Positions 17,113 through 26,051 of a DNA stretch of 64,000 bases are shown in pieces. The notes under the pieces were generated by a model that was not told the DNA's origin, did no database searches, and was given only the letters and a program-made list of their open reading frames with translations. Each line of letters opens with the position of its first letter. Positions within the stretch are counted from its first letter, which is position 1. The translations under genes and the position numbers were made by a program. This stretch comes from Streptomyces canus (GTDB taxonomy: Bacteria; Actinomycetota; Actinomycetes; Streptomycetales; Streptomycetaceae). The stretch covers positions 303,454 through 367,453 of the forward strand of contig NZ_KQ948659.1 of assembly GCF_001514145.1 (NCBI RefSeq). The letters are read 5' to 3'.

Positions 17113-17132
17113 GGCGGGTTCTCTCACCCGCC
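17113..17132 (+). terminator. Hairpin terminator before lgt
   Basis: GGCGGGT (17113-17119) pairs with ACCCGCC (17126-17132) around the loop TCTCTC, followed by TGTTAT. It sits 29 bases after the DsbA-like gene. Confidence 0.6.
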
Positions 17133-17198
17133 TGTTATGGACCCGTTGCCGGGCCGCCCGCCGTGGGCCCGGCCCGGCAGGGTAGCGTCGACCCTGCC

Positions 17199-18152
17199 AT
17201 GGAACTTGCCTACATTCCCAGCCCGTCGCGCGGGGTGATTCACCTCGGTCCCATCCCGCTGCGTGGCTATGCGTTCTGCATCATCATCGGCGTCTTCGTT
17301 GCCGTCTGGCTCGGCAACAAGCGCTGGATCGCCCGCGGCGGACGGGTCGGCACGGTGGCCGACATCGCGGTCTGGGCCGTGCCGTTCGGACTGCTCGGCG
17401 GCCGCCTCTACCACGTGATCACGGACTACGAGCTGTACTTCAGCGAGGGCCGTGACTGGGTGGACGCCTTCAAGATCTGGGAGGGCGGCCTCGGCATCTG
17501 GGGTGCGATCGCGCTCGGCGCGGTGGGCGCGTGGATCGGCTGCCGTCGCCGGGGCATCCCGCTGCCCGCCTGGGCCGACGCCCTCGCCCCCGGTATCGCC
17601 CTCGCGCAGGCGATCGGCCGCTGGGGCAACTGGTTCAACCAGGAGCTGTACGGCAAGCCGACCGACCTGCCGTGGGCCCTGCACATCACGTCCTCCACGG
17701 ACGGCCGGGTGCCGGGCTACTACCACCCGACGTTCCTGTACGAGTCGCTGTGGTGCGTCGGCGTCGCGCTCCTCGTCATCTGGGCCGACCGCCGCTTCAA
17801 GCTGGGACACGGACGGGCCTTCGCGCTGTACGTCGCCGCTTACTGCACGGGGCGCGGCTGGATCGAGTACATGCGCATCGACGACGCCCACCACATCCTC
17901 GGGGTCCGGCTCAACGTCTGGACCGCGATCGTCGTGTTCGTGCTCGCGGTGACGTACTTCGTGCTGTCGGCGAAGAAGCGTCCCGGCCGCGAGGAAGTCG
18001 TCGAGCCGGGTGCCGACGCCGCCGACGGTGAGACCGAAGACCCTGAGAAGGCCGACGGTGTCGAGAAGGCCGAGACCGACTCCGGCGAGGCCGAGGCCGA
18101 GGCCGAGTCCCGTGAGGTGACCGACGAGGCCGAGTCGGCGAAGAAGACCTGA
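17199..18152 (+). CDS. lgt: Prolipoprotein diacylglyceryl transferase
   Basis: Lgt attaches diacylglycerol from phosphatidylglycerol to the lipobox cysteine of prelipoproteins at the membrane. The 317-residue protein has about seven membrane helices, the signature GRWGNWFNQELYG, the essential N-terminal LRGYAF region and GGRLYHVITD. The C-terminal 55 residues form an acidic Glu/Asp/Ala tail, common in actinobacterial Lgt. A -10-like TAGCGT lies 11 bases before the ATG, so the transcript may have a very short leader. Confidence 0.95.
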   Translation: MELAYIPSPSRGVIHLGPIPLRGYAFCIIIGVFVAVWLGNKRWIARGGRVGTVADIAVWAVPFGLLGGRLYHVITDYELYFSEGRDWVDAFKIWEGGLGIWGAIALGAVGAWIGCRRRGIPLPAWADALAPGIALAQAIGRWGNWFNQELYGKPTDLPWALHITSSTDGRVPGYYHPTFLYESLWCVGVALLVIWADRRFKLGHGRAFALYVAAYCTGRGWIEYMRIDDAHHILGVRLNVWTAIVVFVLAVTYFVLSAKKRPGREEVVEPGADAADGETEDPEKADGVEKAETDSGEAEAEAESREVTDEAESAKKT

Positions 18153-18167
18153 CCGTTGGTTGTACGT

Positions 18168-18205
18168 CGACGAGGGCGCCCCGACTACTCGGGGCGCCCT
18201 CGTCG
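18168..18205. terminator. Long bidirectional terminator, lgt / citE-like
   Basis: A perfect 17-base stem, CGACGAGGGCGCCCCGA (18168-18184) and TCGGGGCGCCCTCGTCG (18189-18205), with a CTAC loop lies between convergent lgt and the CitE-like gene. It ends just before the CitE-like stop codon, so it can serve both transcripts. Confidence 0.85.
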
Positions 18206-18209
18206 TATG

Positions 18210-19040
18210 TCAGCGGCGGTGGGCGAGGGAGAGCGTGCGGTGGGCCTGGGTCACCACCGCCGCGTCGATGAAAGTGCCGTTCGGGAGGGCCTGGGCCCCC
18301 CGGTGGGCTTCCGCTGCCTTGAGAACCGTCTCCGCCTGCTCGATCTCCTCCGCCGTGGGGAGAAAGACGCGCTCGATCACCGGGAGCTGACGGGGGTGGA
18401 CAGCTGCTCGGCCCAGGAAGCCCAGGGCGCGGCCGTGGGCGCAGGACGTTTCGAGGCCCTCCAGGTCCCGGGTGTCGGGGTGGACCGACTGGGGTGGGGG
18501 AGGGAGGGACGCCGCTCTTGCCGCCACGATCACTCGGGAGCGGGACCAGTCCAGGCCCCTGTCGTGCCGTACGCCCAGGTCGGCTCGCAGGTCTGCCTCA
18601 CCGAGGGCGATGCCGCGCAGACCCGGGTGGGCGGTGGCGATGGCGTAGGCACGCTCGATGCCCAGCGCCGACTCCAGGAGGGCGTACAGGGGTGGGGCGC
18701 CTCCTTCGGCCCAGGCTGTCGTCTGTGCGACGTGGGTGATCTGGTCGGGAGCGGTGACCTTGGGCAGGCGCAGGCCGGAGATGCCCGGGAGGGCGGCGAT
18801 CGCTGCCAGGTCCGCTGCCGCCAGGGGGCTGTCCAGGGCGTTCACCCGGACATGCACCGGGAGGGGCTGCGGGTCGGTGAGACGTTCGGCCGTCGCCTCG
18901 CGGGCGTACCGCTTGCGGTCGGGGGCCACCGCGTCCTCCAGGTCGACGACCACGACGTCGGCGCCGGAGGCGAGGGCCTTGGTGACGGTCTCCGGTCGGT
19001 CGCCGGGGACGTAGAGCCAGGTGAGCGGGTACGGTCTCAC
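18210..19040 (-). CDS. HpcH/HpaI aldolase, CitE-like acyl-CoA lyase
   Basis: The 276-residue protein is of the CitE/malyl-CoA lyase type: LTWLYVPGDRPETVTKAL at the N-terminus, VVVVDLEDAVAPDRK with the metal-binding acidic residues, VRVNALDSP, GLRLPKV, LLESALGIERAYAIA and GEADLRADLG. Family members cleave or form beta-hydroxyacyl-CoA esters. The actual substrate is unknown. It is the last gene of the seven-gene minus-strand operon, and its GTG start overlaps the stop of the CoA-transferase gene, so a CoA ester made by that enzyme is a reasonable substrate. Confidence 0.85.
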   Translation of the reverse strand: MRPYPLTWLYVPGDRPETVTKALASGADVVVVDLEDAVAPDRKRYAREATAERLTDPQPLPVHVRVNALDSPLAAADLAAIAALPGISGLRLPKVTAPDQITHVAQTTAWAEGGAPPLYALLESALGIERAYAIATAHPGLRGIALGEADLRADLGVRHDRGLDWSRSRVIVAARAASLPPPPQSVHPDTRDLEGLETSCAHGRALGFLGRAAVHPRQLPVIERVFLPTAEEIEQAETVLKAAEAHRGAQALPNGTFIDAAVVTQAHRTLSLAHRR

Positions 19041-20227
19041 AGCGCGCCCTCCGTGCGCAGGGCCGTCAACTCGGCCTCGGTCAGGCCCAGTTCCGTCAGG
19101 ACCTCGTCCGTGTCCGCGCCGTGGGGGCGGCCCGCCCAGCGGATCGTGCCCGGAGTCGAGGAGAGCCGGAAGAGGACGTTCTGCATGCGCAGGGGGCCGA
19201 GCTCGGGGTCGTCGACCGTGGTGACGGTGTCCAGGGCCTGGTACTGCGGGTCGGCCATCACGTCCCGGATGTCCTGGATCGGGGCGACCGCGGCCTCGGC
19301 CTTGTCGAAGGCGGCGAGGACCTCCGTGCGGGTGCGTTCGGCGATCCAGGAGCCGACCGCCCGGTCGAGGACGTCGGCGTGGGCGGCGCGCTGGGCGCCG
19401 GTCGCGAACCATGGCTCGTCGATCAGCTCCGGGCGGCCCACCAGGTGCATCACGCGCTCCGCGATCGACTGGGCCGAGGTGGAGACGGCGACCCAGGTGC
19501 CGTCCGCCGTGCGGTAGGTGTTGCGCGGGGCGTTGTTGGCGGAGCGGTTGCCGGTGCGTTCCTGGACGAGGCCGAGCTGGTCGTACCAGGTCGGCTGTGG
19601 TCCGAGGACCGTCAGGATCGGTTCGATGATCGCCATGTCGACGACCTGGCCCTCGCCGGTGCGGTCGCGGGCCGCGAGCGCCGTCATCACCGCGTACGCC
19701 GTGGCCAGGCCCGCGATGGAGTCGGCCAGGCCGAAGGGCGGCAGGACCGGGGGCGCGTCCGGTTCGCCGGTGATCGCCGCGAAGCCGCTCATCGCCTCGG
19801 CGAGGGTGCCGAAGCCGGGGCGGTGGGCGTAGGGGCCGAACTGGCCGAAGCCGGTGACCCGGGTGAGGACCAGGCGGGGGTTGACGGCGGAGAGCTCCGG
19901 CCAGCCGAGGTCCCATTTCTCCAGGGTGCCGGGGCGGAAGTTCTCGATGACCACGTCCGCCGTTTCGGCCAGGCGGAGGAAGGTGGCGCGGCCGCCCCGC
20001 TTCGAGAGGTCGATCGTGATCGTGCGCTTGTTGCGGCCCAGGACTTTCCACCACAGGCCGATGCCGTCCTTCGAGGGGCCGTGGCCACGGGAGGGGTCCG
20101 GCTTCGTGGGGTGCTCGATCTTGACGACCTCCGCGCCGAAGTCGCCGAGCATGGTGGCCGCGATCGGGCCCGCGAACAGGGTGGCCAGGTCGAGAACGCG
20201 GAGGCCGGTGAGAGGTGCGTGCGTCAT
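19037..20227 (-). CDS. CaiB/BaiF family CoA-transferase
   Basis: The 396-residue class III CoA-transferase opens with LTGLRVLDLATLFAGPIAATMLGDFGAEVVKIEHP. The catalytic aspartate is in GQVVDMAIIEP, and GRNKRTITIDLSKRGG and VIENFRPGTLEKW are further family motifs. It moves CoA between organic acids, but the substrate cannot be read from sequence. It overlaps the ribokinase upstream by four bases and the CitE-like gene downstream by four bases, so all three are coupled. Confidence 0.9.
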   Translation of the reverse strand: MTHAPLTGLRVLDLATLFAGPIAATMLGDFGAEVVKIEHPTKPDPSRGHGPSKDGIGLWWKVLGRNKRTITIDLSKRGGRATFLRLAETADVVIENFRPGTLEKWDLGWPELSAVNPRLVLTRVTGFGQFGPYAHRPGFGTLAEAMSGFAAITGEPDAPPVLPPFGLADSIAGLATAYAVMTALAARDRTGEGQVVDMAIIEPILTVLGPQPTWYDQLGLVQERTGNRSANNAPRNTYRTADGTWVAVSTSAQSIAERVMHLVGRPELIDEPWFATGAQRAAHADVLDRAVGSWIAERTRTEVLAAFDKAEAAVAPIQDIRDVMADPQYQALDTVTTVDDPELGPLRMQNVLFRLSSTPGTIRWAGRPHGADTDEVLTELGLTEAELTALRTEGAL

Positions 20228-21117
20228 GACGTGTACCGGGCCTCGATCTCGGATCGGTAGGGCATCGACGCCGAGGCGCCTTCCCGCTGGACGGAGAGCG
20301 CGGCCGCCGTGGCCGCCCAGGTCATCGCCTCCCGGATCGGCCGTTCCTCGCCGAGGGCGACGGCGAGGGCGCCCACGTAGGTGTCGCCGGCCCCCGTGGA
20401 GTCCACCGCGGTGACGTGCGGGGCGGGGACGGCGAGGGGTTCGGCGTCCCGGGTCAGATACACGCTGCCCGCCGCGCCCAGGGTGATCACCACGCGCGGG
20501 ATCCGGTCGAGGAGGGCGGCGCCCGCGGCGAACGGGTCGCTGCGGCCGGTGAGGGTGGCCGCCTCGTGCTCGTTGGGGACCAACAGGTCGGTGGCGTCGA
20601 GGAGTTCGGGTGGGATGGGCCGGGCCGGGGCGGGTGTGAGGATGGTGCGGACGCCGTGGGCCCGGGCCGTCTGAGCGCCCGCGAGGACAGCTGCCAGGGG
20701 GATCTCCAACTGGAGGAGCAGGGCGTCGGCGGAGGCGATCAGGCCCTCGTCGCCGGGGACGAGGTGGTCGACGGTGCCGTTCGCGCCGGGGATGACGACG
20801 ATCGCGTTGCCGCCCTCGTCGTCCACGACGATGTGCGCGGTGCCGGAGGGGCCCTCGATGGTGCGCAGGTGGTCGGTGGTCACGCCGGAGTGTTCGAGGG
20901 TGGAGCGCAGCCGGGTGCCGAAGCCGTCGTTGCCGACCGCGCCGATCATCGAGACGGTGGCGCCGGCGCGGGCCGCGGCGATCGCCTGGTTGGCGCCCTT
21001 GCCGCCGGGGATCGTACGGAACTCTCTGCCGGTGACGGTCTCTCCTCGGTCGGGTGCCTTTTCGACGTAGGTGACCAGGTCCATGTTCGTGCTGCCGAGC
21101 ACGGCGATGTGGGTCAT
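20224..21117 (-). CDS. rbsK: Ribokinase (PfkB family)
   Basis: The 297-residue PfkB sugar kinase starts MTHIAVLGSTNMDLVTYVEKAP, with GGKGANQAIAAARAGA, the anion-hole and catalytic motif STGAGDTYVGAL near residue 250, and VPNEHEAATLTG. These are ribokinase features. It sits directly after four ADP-ribosylglycohydrolase-like genes and overlaps the last of them, so free ribose or ADP-ribose-derived sugar is a plausible substrate. No ribose transporter is nearby. Confidence 0.85.
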   Translation of the reverse strand: MTHIAVLGSTNMDLVTYVEKAPDRGETVTGREFRTIPGGKGANQAIAAARAGATVSMIGAVGNDGFGTRLRSTLEHSGVTTDHLRTIEGPSGTAHIVVDDEGGNAIVVIPGANGTVDHLVPGDEGLIASADALLLQLEIPLAAVLAGAQTARAHGVRTILTPAPARPIPPELLDATDLLVPNEHEAATLTGRSDPFAAGAALLDRIPRVVITLGAAGSVYLTRDAEPLAVPAPHVTAVDSTGAGDTYVGALAVALGEERPIREAMTWAATAAALSVQREGASASMPYRSEIEARYTS

Positions 21118-22472
21118 GGGCGAGCAGCCTCCCGGTGGGTGAGATGGGCCAGGGTGTCGAAGCCGGTGCCGTTGAAGTCCGCTACGGAGGTGGCCAGACG
21201 GTTCTTGAGGGGGGTGGTCCAGCGGTCGGGGAGGTTCTCGGGGGCACCGGCCAGGAGAGCGGCGATGCTGCCCGCGGTGGCGCCGTTGGAGTCGGTGTCC
21301 CAGCCGCCGCCGACCGCTCTGCAGACGGAGCCGGTGAAATCGCCGTTCGCGTGGGTGAGGGCGGCGGCGATCAGCGCGGTGTTGGGGATCGAGTGGACCC
21401 AGTGGTGGGTGGCGGCGTGGGTGGCGTGGAGTTCGTCCACGACCTTGTCGAAGTCGTCGTGCCGTTCGGCCAGTTGGACGGCGTGGGTGATGGCCCTCGC
21501 CAGCCGGGAGTGCGGGGGGATCACGGTGAGGCCGGTGCGGAGGCAGGTGTGGATGTCGGGAGTCGTCGTCGCCCGGGCGATCACCGCTGCCGTGAACATC
21601 GCCGCGTAGACGCCGTTCGCCGTGTGGGTGAGGGTGGCGTCCCGATGGGCCTGTTCGGCCGCGGCGGCCGGGTCGCCGGGGTTGGTCCAGCCGTGGACGT
21701 CCGCGCGGATGAGGGCGCCGATCCATTCGCGGAAGGGGTTGCGGTGGCGGGCCGTTCTCGGGGGTTCCAGGCCCTGGAGGAGGTTGCGGTAGGCGAGGCG
21801 TTCGGCGGTGAAGGTGCGGCCGGCGGGGAGCTCGGCCAGCCAGAGTTCGGCCACGTCCGTGGTGGTGAAGCGTTTGCCGTGGCGTTGCAGCAACAGGAGG
21901 TTCAGAAGGGGGTAGTTGAGGTCGTCGTCCTCGGGCATGCCGTCGATGTTCTCGGCGAGGGAGGTGGTGGCCGAGCGGCGGTTCCAGGGATGGGCGGCGA
22001 GGAGGTCCGCCGGGACGCCCTTGGCCGTGAAGTAGGTGGTGAGGGGCCAGTTGCCGGTTGAGCCGGCGAGTTGGCGGATGGCTTCCAGGGGGAGCTTCTC
22101 CACCGGTTTGCCCAGGAGGCAGCCCACGGCTCGGCCCAGCCAGGCGGCTTCCAGACCGGCCTGCGTGGGGGGTGCCGCGGGGGTGGGCGACGGCCACGCC
22201 CGGCAGCGGGCCTTGATCGTCGCGAGGTCGGTGGGCTCGTGGTCCGCCAACGCGCTGGGGAGGTCCGCCAGTTCGTCCAGCAGGTCTTCCGCCAGTTGCC
22301 GCAGGTACCTGGACGCGGGCTCCGCGGAGGCGCCCGCCCGTGCCGGCGCCGCCTTGCCTCCCGCCGCTCTCCATCTCGCCGCGATCGCCGACGGCTCCCT
22401 GCCGTCCTGGGCCGCCTGGCGGAGTTCGTGGCCGATGAGGTCCTCCGGCTGGACCCAGGTCAGGCGGAGCAT
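21114..22472 (-). CDS. ADP-ribosylglycohydrolase family protein 1 (divergent)
   Basis: The 452-residue protein has an N-terminal extension of about 125 residues (from MLRLTWVQPEDLIGHELRQA) before the ARH domain. The first motif is WLGRAVGCLLGKPVEKLP, with Cys where GD usually stands. The second is MPEDDDLNYPLL in place of TDDT. The C-terminal metal motif GGGWDTDSNGATAGSI is intact. This fits a divergent ARH subfamily likely to bind magnesium but with different substrate use. The ATG at 22472 overlaps the previous gene's end by 13 bases. Confidence 0.85.
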   Translation of the reverse strand: MLRLTWVQPEDLIGHELRQAAQDGREPSAIAARWRAAGGKAAPARAGASAEPASRYLRQLAEDLLDELADLPSALADHEPTDLATIKARCRAWPSPTPAAPPTQAGLEAAWLGRAVGCLLGKPVEKLPLEAIRQLAGSTGNWPLTTYFTAKGVPADLLAAHPWNRRSATTSLAENIDGMPEDDDLNYPLLNLLLLQRHGKRFTTTDVAELWLAELPAGRTFTAERLAYRNLLQGLEPPRTARHRNPFREWIGALIRADVHGWTNPGDPAAAAEQAHRDATLTHTANGVYAAMFTAAVIARATTTPDIHTCLRTGLTVIPPHSRLARAITHAVQLAERHDDFDKVVDELHATHAATHHWVHSIPNTALIAAALTHANGDFTGSVCRAVGGGWDTDSNGATAGSIAALLAGAPENLPDRWTTPLKNRLATSVADFNGTGFDTLAHLTHREAARP

Positions 22473-23626
22473 CTCGGGCCTCCGAGTGCCGCGAAGGCCG
22501 CCTCGTGGGTCCTGCGGTGGGTCACGTCCCTCTCGAAGATCTCCCGGGTCACGGCCGTCAGCGTCGCTGCCGGTTCCCACAGGTCCAGGCGGCTTGCCTC
22601 CGAGACCGTTTTGGACCAGTCGTCCGGAACCGGGGAGCCCAGGGCCCCGGACAGAGCGCCGGCCATCGTGGCGATCGAGTCGCAGTCCCTGCCGTAGTTC
22701 ACCGCGCCGAGGACCGCTCGGCGGTAGTCGCCCGCGGCCACGAGCACCATGGCCAGGGCGATGGGGAGTTCCTCGATCGTGTGGAGGCGGGAGGGGCGGC
22801 GGGCGCCGAGGGAGGGGGTGCGGTAGTCGGGGCCGACCGTGTCGTAGGGCGCGATCGCCTTCCGCAGCGGGAGCAGGGCCGACTCGAAGTCCGTGTGGTG
22901 GGTGGCCACTTCGCAGACCTGCTCGATCGCGGTACGGGTGCCGTCCTTCGCCAGGGAGAGGCAGGTCGTCACCACGGAGTCCGGTGTCGCGCCCGGTGCC
23001 GCCGCCGCCGCGACCGCCGCCGCGAAGACTCCCGCCGCCTCTCGGCCGTACGACGACTGGTGGGCGCCGGCGATGTCCAGGGCCTCGGCGTAGGCGGCGC
23101 GCGGGTTGGCCGCGTTGACCAGGCCGACGGGTGCCATGTACATCGCAGCGCCGCAGTTGACGATGTTGCCGACGCCTGCCTCGCGGGGGTCGACATGGCC
23201 GTAGTGGAGGCGGGTGACCAGCCACTTCTCGGCGAGGAAGATGCGTTGGAGGGGGAGGGCCGTTGCCTCCAGTTCCGGGATCCAGCGCGGGTTCGTCATC
23301 AGGTCGGGGACCAGGTGGTCGGCGATCGCGTAGGCGTCGAGGTGGTCGCGGACCCGGTCGTAGACCCTGATCAGGGCGTGGGTCATCAAGGTGTCGTCGG
23401 TGATGTGGCCGTCGCCCTTGTGGTACGGGGCGATGGGGCGGGCGGTGCGCCAGGCGTCGCCGTTCCAGGGGCCGACGACGCCGTGGACGCGGCCGGCGTG
23501 ACGTTCGAGGATCTGCTCGGGGGAGTAGCCCTCGACGGGACCGCCGAGGGCGTCGCCCACCGCCGCGCCCACGAGGGCTCCGGTGATCCGGTCCTCAAGG
23601 CTGATTTCTGAGTTTTTGGGCGTCAT
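22460..23626 (-). CDS. ADP-ribosylglycohydrolase family protein 2
   Basis: The protein has about 388 residues and all ARH metal motifs: GALVGAAVGDALGGPVEGY, HITDDTLMTHAL (TDDT) and VNYGRDCDSIATMAGALSGA. It should therefore hydrolyse ADP-ribose bonds, as DraG and ARH enzymes do. The start is either ATG 23626 (MTPKNSEISLEDR) or ATG 23638. The latter forms an ATGA overlap with the preceding stop but has GGAGG directly touching it, so 23626, with GGAGG 12 bases upstream, is slightly preferred. Confidence 0.88.
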   Translation of the reverse strand: MTPKNSEISLEDRITGALVGAAVGDALGGPVEGYSPEQILERHAGRVHGVVGPWNGDAWRTARPIAPYHKGDGHITDDTLMTHALIRVYDRVRDHLDAYAIADHLVPDLMTNPRWIPELEATALPLQRIFLAEKWLVTRLHYGHVDPREAGVGNIVNCGAAMYMAPVGLVNAANPRAAYAEALDIAGAHQSSYGREAAGVFAAAVAAAAAPGATPDSVVTTCLSLAKDGTRTAIEQVCEVATHHTDFESALLPLRKAIAPYDTVGPDYRTPSLGARRPSRLHTIEELPIALAMVLVAAGDYRRAVLGAVNYGRDCDSIATMAGALSGALGSPVPDDWSKTVSEASRLDLWEPAATLTAVTREIFERDVTHRRTHEAAFAALGGPRCSA

Positions 23627-23634
23627 GCCCGGAA

Positions 23635-24951
23635 TCATCCTCCTGGGAGGGGTGGTTGTGCGGCTACCAGGAGTTCGGCGAGTTCCACGAGGTCCGTGCC
23701 GGTGAGGCGGGGGAGGGCGCAGCCGGAGAGTGTCCGGCAGGTGTTCCGCCAGGTGGCGGGAATCGCGCCGGCGCCGCCCAGCGCCCCGGTCAGCGCGCCC
23801 ACCAGAGCGGGGGCCGAGTCGGCGACCCGGGAGAGGCAGGCCGCGGCGGGGATCGCCTCGGCGATACGGCCCTGTGCGGCGCCGGCCAGAGCCAGGGCCA
23901 CGGGGACGGTTTCGGCGGCCGCGATGCCGTAGCTGTAGACGTGGTCGACGATCTCGTGTTCCAGGGCGGGGATCAGGGCGAAGGCGCTGTCGGCGGACCG
24001 GGCGAGGTGGAGGGCGTGGCGGGCGTTGCGGCCGATCTCCGTCTCCTCGGGGAGTTCGGTGAGGGCGGCTGCCACGCAGGCCTCGACGGGGGTGCCGATC
24101 AGGGCCAGGGAGACGGCCGCGGCCATCGCCCGTGCTCCGTGGACGCCGTCTCCGTCCTGGGTGTAGCGGGCGTCGAACTCGGCGAGGTCCGCGGCGAGTC
24201 GGGGGGCGCCGGGGTGGGCGACGGCGAGTACACAGGCTCTGACGCAGGCCGCGTCGTCGAAGTAGTGCGGGTTGTCGTGGCCGGTGGCGGGTGGCCGCAG
24301 TCCGGTGGCGAGGTTGCCGAGCCCCGCTCTTACGGAGATACGGGCGCGGAGGGGGATGACGGCGGACTCGATCTCGGGGGCCCGATGCGCCGCGGCGGCC
24401 ACTTCGGCGGCGAGGGCGTTCCAGGTGAGGTCGATGGCGGCTCTCGTACGGCGTTCTCTGGTCAGGTCGCCGTGGGCGGTGCCGTCGCCTGCCTTGAGGA
24501 GGGCTTCCGCGGTGAAGGCCGCCCATTCGGCGTCGTCGGAGGGGCCGAGGCGGAGGGGTTCGGGGGGTTGGTTGAGGGCGATGGGGACGGGGAGGGTGGT
24601 GGTGGCGTTCTGTTCGGCGAAGGTGTCGAGCTCGCGGGTGAGGCGGCGGGTCCAGTCGGGCATGCGGGCGGCTCTGTGGCGGGCGGCGGGCCAGCCGGCG
24701 GCGTCGCCTGCGGCCAGGCCGAGGAGGAGGCCCTGGACTCTCTGTCCGGCCTCGGCTTCGCCTTCGGCCTCTGTGTTCCCACCCGCACCACCGGTGCGGC
24801 TTTCGTGGTCGGGTGCGGGTGGCCCCTGTGGGGCGAACTCGCCGTCGGCGGCCGCGGGTTGGAGCGGCTTCGCCGTGAGAGGGGGTTCGGCGTAGCCGTT
24901 CCGTGTGGACGCGGGCCCCGGGGCCTCCCCCCAAGGGCCCGGCGGCCTCAT
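23635..24951 (-). CDS. ADP-ribosylglycohydrolase family protein 3, degenerate metal site
   Basis: The protein has about 438 residues. The first 65 are low-complexity and Pro/Gly-rich. The ARH core then begins at QRVQGLLLGLAAGDAAGWPA. TDDT is replaced by GPSDDAEW, and the C-terminal GxDxDT motif is reduced to SRVADSAPALVGALTGAL, losing the first metal aspartate. It may be a catalytically weak or regulatory paralogue. ATG 24951 overlaps the stop of paralogue 4 (ATGA). Confidence 0.8.
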   Translation of the reverse strand: MRPPGPWGEAPGPASTRNGYAEPPLTAKPLQPAAADGEFAPQGPPAPDHESRTGGAGGNTEAEGEAEAGQRVQGLLLGLAAGDAAGWPAARHRAARMPDWTRRLTRELDTFAEQNATTTLPVPIALNQPPEPLRLGPSDDAEWAAFTAEALLKAGDGTAHGDLTRERRTRAAIDLTWNALAAEVAAAAHRAPEIESAVIPLRARISVRAGLGNLATGLRPPATGHDNPHYFDDAACVRACVLAVAHPGAPRLAADLAEFDARYTQDGDGVHGARAMAAAVSLALIGTPVEACVAAALTELPEETEIGRNARHALHLARSADSAFALIPALEHEIVDHVYSYGIAAAETVPVALALAGAAQGRIAEAIPAAACLSRVADSAPALVGALTGALGGAGAIPATWRNTCRTLSGCALPRLTGTDLVELAELLVAAQPPLPGG

Positions 24952-26048
24952 TGGTCCGCTCCCGCGTCGCCGTCCGCCGCCAGGGTGAAGGCGTCCGGGG
25001 CCGGAGGTGGCCATGGTCGGCGGGTGAGGCCGGTCGTGGCCCACTTCTTGTCCTCGCCCGGCACCAACAACTCCGCCACGTCCAGTACGTGATGGCCCGC
25101 CATGGAGGGGAGGCAGCTGCCGCTCGCCGGGCCGATCGCCGAGGCCCAGTCGGCCGGGATCGCCGACGCTCCCCTCGTCGCTCCCGCGAGGGCCCCCGCC
25201 ACCGCCGCCGTCGTGTCCGCGTCTCTCCCCATGTTCACCGCCGTCAGGACCGCCTCGCGGAAGTCGCCGTCGGCCGCCGCGTACGCGCCGAAGGCCAGGG
25301 CCACCGCCTCCGGGGCCAGGTCGGTCCACGGGTAGCCGCCGATCACCACCGCGGAGCGGACCGCTCTTTCGCCCCGGTGCGCCACGGCCACGGCCCGGCG
25401 CAGGGACCGGGCCGTCCAGCTGTCGTCCGGGATCACCGCCAGCGCGGAGGCGACGACAGCCACGGTGGGGGCGCCCGCCATCGCCGCCGCCACTCCCGCC
25501 GCCACCGCCTGGCCGCCGTAGATGCCCTCGCCGTCGTGGCTCACCGAGCCGTCGATCGCCACCAGACGGGCCGCCTCCGCGGGGCGGCCCGCCGCGAAGA
25601 CGCCGAAAGGGGCCGCCCGCATGGCCAGGCCGTCGCTCCAGGCGTGCCGGTGCTGGGCCGAGATGGGGGCCGCCAGGCCGCGGCGCAGGTTCTCCAGCGT
25701 GCCGCGCTCGCTGAAGCCCGCGCCCCGGAACGGGCCCTCGTCGCGGTCCGCGATCCACTCGTGCCAGGCCGCCTCCACGTGGGACGGCGTGAGGGCCGAG
25801 CCGTGCCGGGCGAGGAGCAGGCCGGAGAAGATCGTGTACTCGGTGTCGTCCGTGCCGGCCGGCTCGTCCAGCACATAGCCCTCGATACGGCCCCAGCGGG
25901 CGCGGATCTCCGACGGCTTCAGGTTCTCGGCGGGGGCTCCCAGGGCGTCCCCGACCGCCAGGCCCAGCAGGGCGCCGCGGGCCCGCTCGCGGAGTTCTGC
26001 GGCGTCCTCGGGCGCCGGGACCGGGGGAATGCAGGCGATCGATGCCAT
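24948..26048 (-). CDS. ADP-ribosylglycohydrolase family protein 4
   Basis: The 366-residue protein has a complete ARH signature: GALLGLAVGDALGAPAENL, GTDDTEYTIFSGLLLA and VNMGRDADTTAAVAGALAGA. It is the first gene of the seven-gene operon. I chose ATG 26048 because GGGAGAGG precedes it by a few bases. Upstream in-frame starts exist but lie in a hairpin region without family similarity. The family removes ADP-ribose from proteins, nucleic acids or O-acetyl-ADP-ribose, and which applies here is open. Confidence 0.88.
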   Translation of the reverse strand: MASIACIPPVPAPEDAAELRERARGALLGLAVGDALGAPAENLKPSEIRARWGRIEGYVLDEPAGTDDTEYTIFSGLLLARHGSALTPSHVEAAWHEWIADRDEGPFRGAGFSERGTLENLRRGLAAPISAQHRHAWSDGLAMRAAPFGVFAAGRPAEAARLVAIDGSVSHDGEGIYGGQAVAAGVAAAMAGAPTVAVVASALAVIPDDSWTARSLRRAVAVAHRGERAVRSAVVIGGYPWTDLAPEAVALAFGAYAAADGDFREAVLTAVNMGRDADTTAAVAGALAGATRGASAIPADWASAIGPASGSCLPSMAGHHVLDVAELLVPGEDKKWATTGLTRRPWPPPAPDAFTLAADGDAGADQ

Positions 26049-26051
26049 ACG

